From Melastoma dodecandrum (Eukaryota; Streptophyta; Magnoliopsida; Myrtales; Melastomataceae): DNA of 64,000 nucleotides. A program made the translations under genes and the position numbers. Shown here piece after piece: positions 56,974 to 64,000 of this stretch. The stretch spans positions 4,836,001-4,900,000 of the forward strand of contig JARUPY010000190.1 in NCBI GenBank assembly GCA_029817715.1, in the 5' to 3' direction. The notes beneath the pieces are model-generated. The model was not told where the DNA came from. It worked only from the letters and a program-made list of their open reading frames with translations, and ran no database searches. Every line of letters starts with the position of its first letter. Within the stretch, counting starts at the first letter, position 1.

Positions 56974-57180
56974 AGTGAACCCCTTCTCACCGTTCATTAA
57001 AATTATGTTATTAAGTGCTTGGCGTGTATTTTGCGTATTGTTTGTGGAGTTTTAAACGGAGAGGCCACAGTCAACATTCACATTCGATTATCAATTTAAG
57101 CAGACCCAAAACCCCAATATCGTTTCAATGAATCTGCGCGTTCTTCAAAGTCTTTTATGCATTTATTCATGCTCCAAGAC
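56974..57180. other. 3' flank of the NPH3-family gene
   Basis: Likely 3' untranslated region. No poly(A) signal stands out. No other gene. Confidence 0.4.
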
Positions 57181-57539
57181 AGGAAACGGCTAACGGTACG
57201 TGCTGTATGCGCGCCCTCCGGCCTAGCGCGCGCGCTGGGGTTCGGGCAACCCGAGGATCCGGGCCCGCTCCCCCGAGGCCTAGTCTGGTCGACGTTCCGG
57301 CTCGAACGCCGAACGCTGCGGAAAGGGGACCCAGGGTTGGGCCTTCCCTTGATTCGCGAACGGGTATGCGGGACGTTTCGCCAACCATCTCCAGTTCCCT
57401 GAAGGTGGCGAGCGAAAGGCCGCGTTAAGACCTCGCTCACGAATTTCGGGGAAGGCTCAAGGAGCGGCTCGGTTTGCCGTCACCTCATCCTAAATGGTTC
57501 CGTTTGTAAAATGTGTTGTTCTTTAACCTAGGTAAACTA
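57181..57539 (-). mobile_element. GC-rich block adjoining the Tat-like LTR
   Basis: 57190-57440 is strongly GC-rich and CpG-rich, so all frames stay open and no protein is credible. On the minus strand it lies just past the GTGGCGACTCCG core. It may be leader sequence of a Tat/Ogre-like element or part of the LTR itself; the boundary is not resolved. Confidence 0.35.
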
Positions 57540-58598
57540 TTACGGAGTCGCCACCGACTTTTTATTTTGAAACTGTTAAGTCGGAAAAACAGCTTGTTCG
57601 GGGATTTCTACTTACTAGTCTTTACACTCTAAACATGCGAAGAGGTGGCGTCTGCTCCAAAAGAGTTTGACTTTTGATTAACGGGCGTTGGACCCGATCC
57701 GGGCATGACTCCGAACTCATGTAACTGTTTTACGGGCGTTGGACCCGATTCGAGCCTTTTGGGCTCGAACTCATGTGTATTTAGCAAATAGCATGCGACG
57801 ATAAACCTACGGGCCTAAAGCATGCGGACAACCACAAGCAATTATTTAGATCAAAAGAGTGGGGAAGGGCGGTGATTGCGGGCCTATACACTTGGGCCTG
57901 CAATCCGTTACAAGTGGGTTTAAAGAAAATTCGGGGAGGCCCGCACCTCCCCTTTGTACCTTTGATTGAAGGTTGGGGCCGCTTTAAATCTTCGAGCCCG
58001 CGGTTTTTAGGCTGGGGTAGATCCACGCGATTTGATACACGCGCCTTCAAGTTAATCTTTAAAGTTGATCTTCCGAGATTAGATGCTCGATGTACATGCA
58101 AAGAAAAATAAAGAAGTGGTCAGAAAGTCCTAATTTAAATCGAAATGAATAATTAGGACTTAAAGAAATAAGAGCGATGCTTACGGGGCGTTGTGAGCCC
58201 GTTGATGTCGATCGTCCGCGTCGTCGGAGGATGCATTCCTTGGTAATAATTCCTCGGTATTTTACATGTAAAACAGGAAGATGCCAAAGCAAGAGCAGCA
58301 GTGAGTAACGAATAAATCGACGTATATTTAATCGTACTGAGAAGTAAGGCATGACTTACCTTTCGGAGTAGTTGGGAGATTTTGTAGCCCGCCGATGTCG
58401 GTCTTCCAAAATTATATACCTGTGCACTGATTCCGAGATTGCTCGAAAATATCCACCAGAATCCCACCGTGTTTTTCCATGAAAAAAAGGGAAACTGGCA
58501 TTAGAAAAACTCAAATATAGAATTAAAACAAAAACTAGACGCCTAACTCGTGATGGTCATATCCCCCTTAGAATCTCATTTTTACTAGTTTTATTTAT

Positions 58599-58637
<39 letters not shown>

Positions 58638-60481
58638 CAAAACTTACCTCACCTCGGTCGTTCCCCTTTGCTCGAAAAGGGGAGGAGTCCCGCCTGGCTT
58701 GCACAGCCGGATCGGGGAGAGGGGGATCCCGCAGCCCGGCCAAACGGGCGGAGGATCCTCGCACAGTCGGAGGAGGGGAGGCGAGTTCCGTCCGTGGTCC
58801 GCCGTTTGCGTGAGCAGGAGGGGTCCAGCGTGACGGATTTGGGTCGGCGTCGGGAGGTTTCGTCGTGGCTGCCGTCGCTCCCGATTGAGCTTGCCGTGGG
58901 GCGAGCGGGTCGGCCGCGCCCTGGTCGCCTCAGCCGCGTCTGGATCTGGTTGCGAGGGAGGAGGAGGAGGAGGATGAGGAGACGAGATGGGTGCGGATCT
59001 AGGTCGACGTCCCGGGGGGGGGGACTTGGCCGCGGTTAGATCTGGGGAGGCCGGCCACCGGTTGTTGGGACGGATCCGGCCGGATCTAGGCTGGAGGCGT
59101 CAGGAAGCGCCCGAGAGTTGGTCTGCGGCGGATTCTGTGGGGGAGCGCCGGGGAAGAGGAAGCATGCCGGTTGCCGCGGGTCGTCGGGCCGGCTTTAAAG
59201 CCGGGTGAGGATGGGTTTGTCTCCGGGTTCGGGACAGCCGCCTTGGGGTGTCCAAGATGAGGTCCTGAGGAGATTCAGGTGCGCGGCTGGTTCACGACGG
59301 AGCTGGGATCGTCGGGGCAACTCCGGGAGAGGGTGGCGTCGGAGACGGGTTTGCTGGCTCTCTGCCGGTCGTTGGACCGGTTTTGAAGACAGGCGGGGGC
59401 GGCTTGCTGGAACGCCGTCAGCGGGGCGCCGGTTGAAACGAGAGGCGGGGGAGGGGGTCCGTTGCTGTGAGGTCTGAGGATGTTGGGTCTGGCCACTGAC
59501 TTCGAAGTCGCCGGGGAGACGGGTTGCGGAGACGTCGGCTGGAAGCCTCCTTTGGGTAGAGTGCGGCTGCGAGTCTCAGGGACGCCGAGGAAGATGGAGC
59601 GTCGCCGTGGGTTTTGGGAGCATCAGAGGAGACAGGTCTGGCCGCTGCCAACCTTACGAGCGCCCAGAAAAGGATGGTTTCCGCTGTCAACTCCGGTTCC
59701 GGGGCTGAAATTGGGGTCGCCAAGTCTGAGGATGCTTAGGCAAGGTGACCAACACCGTTGAGTAGCAGCTGGGTCTAGGGATGTCCGAAGCTGAGGTTGA
59801 CCGTTGTCATCATCATAGTCACGACCAAAACTGACTATCGCCACCGCTGGTTTGGGTCCGAGTTCACGGGGAGGGGTTCCTTCCTCGGTTGTTGTCGGAT
59901 AGCCAGGCCTGCCTTGGGGCTTGGTTCTGCGGTTGGTGATGGTGGGAAGTGAGATCCCACTTTTTTTCTTGGAATGCCTCTTCCTGGGAGGAGCTCGCCG
60001 AGGCTGGGTTAAGTAGAAGAGGAAGAAATGGATAAGAAGGGCCATTGAGCGCCCCAAGGAAAAGCTGCAACACCGTTGTCAGGTTGGTGACGTTGCTGAC
60101 GGTGGACGGGTTTATATCTTGGGGAGCCATCTTCCAAAGCATGGTGAGGCGCCGCAGGTAAGGAAACCATCATGAAGCTGGTGACTCCAGGGATGAGAAT
60201 GATTAGAAGTGTTGCTTTTGGCCTCCTTCCCTACTGTCATCGTAGTAAGTAGAGGCACTCTTTAATGGACATATTTGTTCATGAAAATTGCCGAAGTGGG
60301 GGTCTATCTCAGCGGACAACGCATAGGCCATATTTATCGGGATGACTAAAATAGATGTTTGGAGCTCAACGAAAAAGACGTGAACATAATATTTAAAGAA
60401 CATGATCGTTGTATTCGTTCGAATAATTTGCGATGTTATTCCAAACGATTACGGGCGGCTTGACAATTTGGGGTATCTACA
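57540..60481 (-). mobile_element. Tat/Ogre-like long LTR
   Basis: Minus-strand orientation. It starts TGTAGATACCCCAAATTG (60481) directly after a polypurine tract and reaches AAAAAGTCGGTGGCGACTCCG (57540-57563) about 2.9 kb later. Its tail matches the relics at 1-165, 15715-15900 and 50205-50365. The interior has a GC-rich stretch (58660-59760) with no credible gene, an (AAT)n run at 58604-58634, and paired phrases GGGCGTTGGACCCGAT (57684 and 57733). The 3' boundary is uncertain. There is no second LTR in the window, so element age cannot be judged. Confidence 0.7.
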
Positions 60482-60496
60482 GTTTGCCCCTCCTTG
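60482..60496 (-). other. Polypurine tract of the Tat-like element
   Basis: On the minus strand GGAGGGGCAAAC immediately precedes TGTAGATACCCC; GGGGCAAACTGTAGATACC is the usual junction of polypurine tract and 3' LTR in Tat/Ogre elements. Confidence 0.75.
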
Positions 60497-61899
60497 CGGG
60501 AGAATCTGAGAAGATTTTCTCGCAAGGACGTCATAAATACCCCAAATTGTTAACTGAAATTGTTCTTGGTAGATCTGTACTTTGGGATCTCATCAAGAAA
60601 ATGTTAGTAACAAATGCATTCCCGTGATGTACGAGTGTAATCAAACATGTATGATTACGAAATTCATGCATGCCATATTTTACTTTGGTGAAGCTTATTA
60701 AGATTCCTTCTGAGCGAGATCATGGAAGGGCTTCTAATTTCTCTCATGTCTTACTCTCAATTCTGAAAGTATCTCAGTTGGATTTTGGAATTCCCTTGAC
60801 TTGGATGCTCATGTACCAGTCGAAAGAGTCTTTATCTAGGTTGAAATGTAGTTTTAGCGTAAGGCCTTTGGATAGAGAATCTGAATTTGTCTTTTTGAAG
60901 GAACGAGTCTAAGGACCTCATCAGAAGCTATTGTACCATAGAGGTTCCACCGTCCAAGCGAATTCTCCATCTACCAGACAGCAGGCCTGTTGAGACACGC
61001 CGTTGGGGATTGATGGCCGATCCACCGTCCAAGCGAATTCTCCATCTTTGGAAATCTGTTTTGGGGAGCGTCTTGTCCTTGTTTTCTCCGGGAGATAGCA
61101 CCTTCGCTTTTGCGGCCTTTCATGTCGGCCCTGGTGCTTTAATGTGCTCTTTTATTTTCTTTTTTTTTTGCGCTTTGCTTTTGACGAGCTTGGTCTTTGC
61201 GCTGATTTTGCTCTTTCTTCGCTTTCATGCAGGGATTTGTCCCATTTTATTTCTTTTTCTTTGCTTTGTTGGAGACGCCTTGGACTCTTTGAGGATTTAT
61301 ATTTCTTGATGGTATATGAGGATTTGCCCCATTTTCATCCCCGTTCATCTTTTTAGAGCTGCTTTGGACTCTTTGACGATTTGTACGTCTTGCAGAATTG
61401 TTGGATGTTTTTGTCCCTGGGTACAAGTCAACTGGCAAGCACGTCTGTTGATGGTACCTCTTCGCTTGAACCTTGAGGAAGTGTCGCCTCTGTGATCCGT
61501 TGCTTCCGGTTTCTAGCTACAAGATCTCCTTTAACCTCAATGTGAGGCGGTCCTTAGACTCAGTGGGAGTAACGTATATAAAAACTTCGACTTTGGCTCG
61601 GAAGGGGTTAGCAATGGTCAATGTTTTGTGTTTTGGATAGGGAAGAAATGCTCGATTTCATCCCGGTTTAGAGCATCTTTTGTCAAAGGATTCGTTATCC
61701 GCCTGAATGCTTAGGTATGAATCCTTATAGTGTTTGCGCTCATCTTTCCGGGTAAGTGTTTAGGGATAGGCTTGCCTTCTCCACTCTCGCTCAGAAGCAT
61801 TTTTATTGTCAAAAAAAAAAATCATTTTAAATTATATGCGAATGAGCGCATGAATGTTTAAGAAATGACTAGGTTTAGATATTCAAACCTCCGAAGTGC
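60497..61899 (-). mobile_element. 3' untranslated region of the Tat-like element, proximal part
   Basis: No gene. Sequence between the polypurine tract and the tandem array. Includes TCCACCGTCCAAGCGAATTC twice (60946 and 61019) and T-rich runs at 61145-61280. Confidence 0.5.
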
Positions 61900-63760
61900 T
61901 CTTGTGCAAACTTCGAGGGGAAAGTGTTTGCACTTTCATGCCCCAGTCATGTTCTTTGATATTAGAATCAAACGGCTTCCACCCGACCACCCACGCCGTT
62001 GCCTAGGAGTTTGTACCGTACTGTGCGGAGTCCATGTGCCTACACAGTTGACAACGGACGGAGACGAAGTTAGCTCATGTACTTCGACTCTCTCTTGGGG
62101 GAGATAACAATGAAATGAAGTATCCGCTGGGGAGATGAGATAGATATGTCTGTCTCAATGATAGTTCTGGAAGAATATGCTTATATGTCTGATTCTTGTT
62201 GAGGAATGCGATGCATGTAATCAACTCCAGCTTGAACGAAGGCAGGACTCCAGCTGGGAAACGGAGATACGACTCCATCTGGGGAAATATAAGAAATTTT
62301 GTTAGAGAGCAGTGTAGATGATACTCCCTCTTGGTATGCTCATCATTGGTGACAGCAAAGGCGATTCCGAAGGTTTGGTTCGAAATTTTCCACCCGACCG
62401 CCCACGCCTTTGTTCGTAATGCAGGGGGTTCGTGTACCTACAGTCGCCAAAGGGCGGGAAACAAGTGCGCTCATGTAACTTATTCCGCAGATGAAGTATT
62501 AAAATACTCCCTTTTGGTGTGGTCATTTTTGTGATGACAAAGGCAATTTCGAAACTTTGGTTCGAAATTTTCCACCCAACCGCCCGCGCCTTTGTTCATA
62601 ATATAGGATGTTCATGTACCTATGTTAGGCAAAGGACAGACAACAAGTGAGCTCATGTAACTTGTTTTCTTTTAAAGTGAGAATGAAGTTGGCTCATGTA
62701 ACTTCATTTATATAAAAGGTGAAGCGGAGTTTTGATACTTCCTTTTTTGTATGATTTCATCATTTCATCTTCGTCCAATGGAATCGAAGGCTTGACGAAA
62801 TTGTTACTCTTACTTGATGTCTGTTGTGTAAGGATGCTCATGTACCTATCAAACAGATTGTTAGAAACAAGGAAATTCTTGTAACTTGTTTCTGTTATAG
62901 TAAGAATGAAGTTTGCTCGTGTAACTTCATTTATATGAAAGGTGAAGTAGAGTTTTGATACTTCCCTTTTTGTATGATTTCATCGTGGCACCTTCGTCCG
63001 ATGGAATCGAAGGTTCGATGAAATTGCTACAAGACTGTGGCTTGATGTCTGTTGTGTAAGGATGCTCATGTACCTATCAAACAGATGGCTAGAAATAAGG
63101 AAATTCTTGTAACTTGTTTCTGTTAGAGTAAGAATGAAGTTTGCTTGTGTAACTTCTTTAGTAAGAAAAGTGAAGTAGAGTTTTGACACTTTCCTTTTCG
63201 TGTGATTTCATCAATACATCTTCGTCCGATGGAATCGAAGGTCTGACGAAATTGCTAAAAGATTTTGACTTGAAGCTTTGCCACCCTGCCACCCTCGCCT
63301 TTGTCATAGGAGTTTTGCACCATACGTGTGAGGAGCTCTTGTACCTGCCCACGAGACAAAGGACGTAAGTGAAATGAGCACATGTAATTTCACTTAGCTT
63401 GATGAAGAGAGTAATATTTGTATGATTCTCCCTTTTCATGTGTATTGTCAGTGTTCTTTGCCCCAGTTAACTCCCTGGGGATATAAAGAAGTTTGCTGAC
63501 GAAGATTGTTCTGAAGCGTTGTTTTGAAACTTCATCGTTTGTCTTTGTTGTCTGCTTAAGATGCTCATGCATTTTCATGTAATTTGTTGTCTTGTCGTCT
63601 TGTTGATCATGAGTGTTGTTTCGAAGCTTTGATTCGAAAGTTGTCTTGATTGGCATGATAGGATGTTGTTGTATCTTCTCGTCGGCCTAGGTTGTTTATG
63701 TGCCTATGAGACAAGCCGAAGGGCAAAACAAGTAAGTTCGTGTAACTTGTTTTGTAAAGA
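61900..63760 (-). repeat. Degenerate tandem array in the element's 3' untranslated region
   Basis: Units of about 180 to 230 bases share the core (T/G)CATGTACCTA ... GCAAAGG/ACAAGT ... GCTCATGTAACTT and the phrase CTTCGTCCGATGGAATCGAAGG. The best units are spaced 223 and 228 bases (CTTCGTCC at 62769, 62992, 63220; TGTAAGGATGCTCATGTACC at 62827 and 63055). A shorter version is spaced 180 bases (GCCTTTGTTC at 62406 and 62586), and outliers occur at ~61980 and ~63290. No coding frame. Confidence 0.8.
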
Positions 63761-63849
63761 AAGCATTTGTTAAAGAACATATACTCCCTTTCATGTTATT
63801 TGCCATTTTGTCAACTGAGAGTTATCCAAGATTGCTCAGTCTGGTCATA
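63761..63849. other. No feature seen
   Basis: Short spacer between the large-unit array and the 23-base array. Confidence 0.4.
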
Positions 63850-63972
63850 GGATTGCCTGGAGATATGCCCTAGAGTCGCTCGGAGATATGTCTATAATCA
63901 CTCGGAGATTTGCCCCAGGATCGGTCGAGGATTTGCCTCAGGATCGCTCGGAGATTTGTCATAGGATTGTTC
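63850..63972. repeat. ~23 bp tandem array, five units
   Basis: Units of the form GATCGCTCGGAGATTTGCCYCA repeat about every 22-24 bases (near 63859, 63882, 63904, 63927, 63950). It may continue beyond the window. Confidence 0.8.
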
Positions 63973-64000
63973 TCGTGTTTTCGTCATCATTGTTTTACCA

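Noticed and set aside
58668..59761. Several overlapping long frames in GC-rich DNA
   Set aside because: The stretch is inside the long Tat-like LTR. High GC keeps all frames open and the predicted peptides are Arg/Gly-rich without motifs.
60433..60912. Short frames right of the Tat-like LTR as genes
   Set aside because: They lie in the element's untranslated region, are under 90 codons and show no family pattern.
1..64000. tRNA, rRNA, CRISPR array, operon or toxin-antitoxin structure
   Set aside because: None seen; the sequence is plant nuclear DNA and the tandem arrays have no spacer pattern of the CRISPR kind.

Overview
The window is nuclear DNA of a eudicot, probably a woody one. The evidence is TIR-NBS-LRR (TNL) genes, which grasses lack, split plant genes with GT-AG introns, an NPH3/BTB gene, Ty3/gypsy retroelements of the Athila and Tat/Ogre types, and a high load of decayed repeats. 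The order Myrtales is a guess from the style of the TNLs and is not proven. Nothing looks prokaryotic, organellar or viral.

Layout. 1-962 is the first copy of a ~1 kb repeat that recurs at 50205-51203. 1586-3050 is a CC-type NB-ARC resistance gene remnant that breaks directly into an antisense gypsy gag relic (3046-3499) with its primer-binding site and LTR-like sequence. 4890-5790 is a receptor-like-protein (LRR) relic. 6696-10022 (minus) is the best gene of the cluster, an apparently intact four-exon TNL (TNL1, 993 aa by my splice model). 10546-15430 carries an LRR fragment, LTR-like sequence with two minisatellites, and a minus-strand gag-protease relic. 15.4-21.5 kb holds repeats, a phloem-protein-2-like gene (18184-19135, minus) and a hAT-like element that has captured a methyltransferase fragment. 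21917-23320 (minus) is a receptor-kinase relic, joined to two duplicated segments (23320-25150). 26102-27190 (minus) is an orphan TNL LRR relic. 27988-31323 (minus) is TNL2, a paralogue of TNL1 with a broken LRR tail. 31792-34399 repeats the LRR fragments and the LTR-like unit. A complete 9.5 kb Athila element (34400-43928) is nested there, followed by the second gag-protease copy (44680-46140), a kinase-dead CDK relic (47302-49061), and the second copy of the 1 kb repeat.

The right side is different: AT-rich sequence (51.2-54.6 kb), one NPH3-family gene (54685-56973, plus strand, with a suspicious extra G in exon 1), then the 3' end of a Tat/Ogre-like element on the minus strand (LTR about 57540-60481, polypurine tract, and a 3' untranslated region with tandem arrays up to the window end).

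How it fits together. The 50 kb left part is an NLR/LRR-receptor cluster built by segmental duplication. Block A (6.4-15.5 kb) and block B (27.7-46.2 kb) share the order TNL, LRR fragment, LTR-like unit, gag-protease relic. The Athila element inserted into block B after the duplication, because block A keeps the empty site. TNL1 and NPH3 are the strongest candidates for working genes; PP2-like is possible; nearly all other genes are visibly broken. I found no operon-like or clearly new enzymatic system. The most unusual items are the Pack-hAT-like gene capture, the HRD-deleted kinase, the mosaic junction at 23.3-25.2 kb and the structured tandem arrays.
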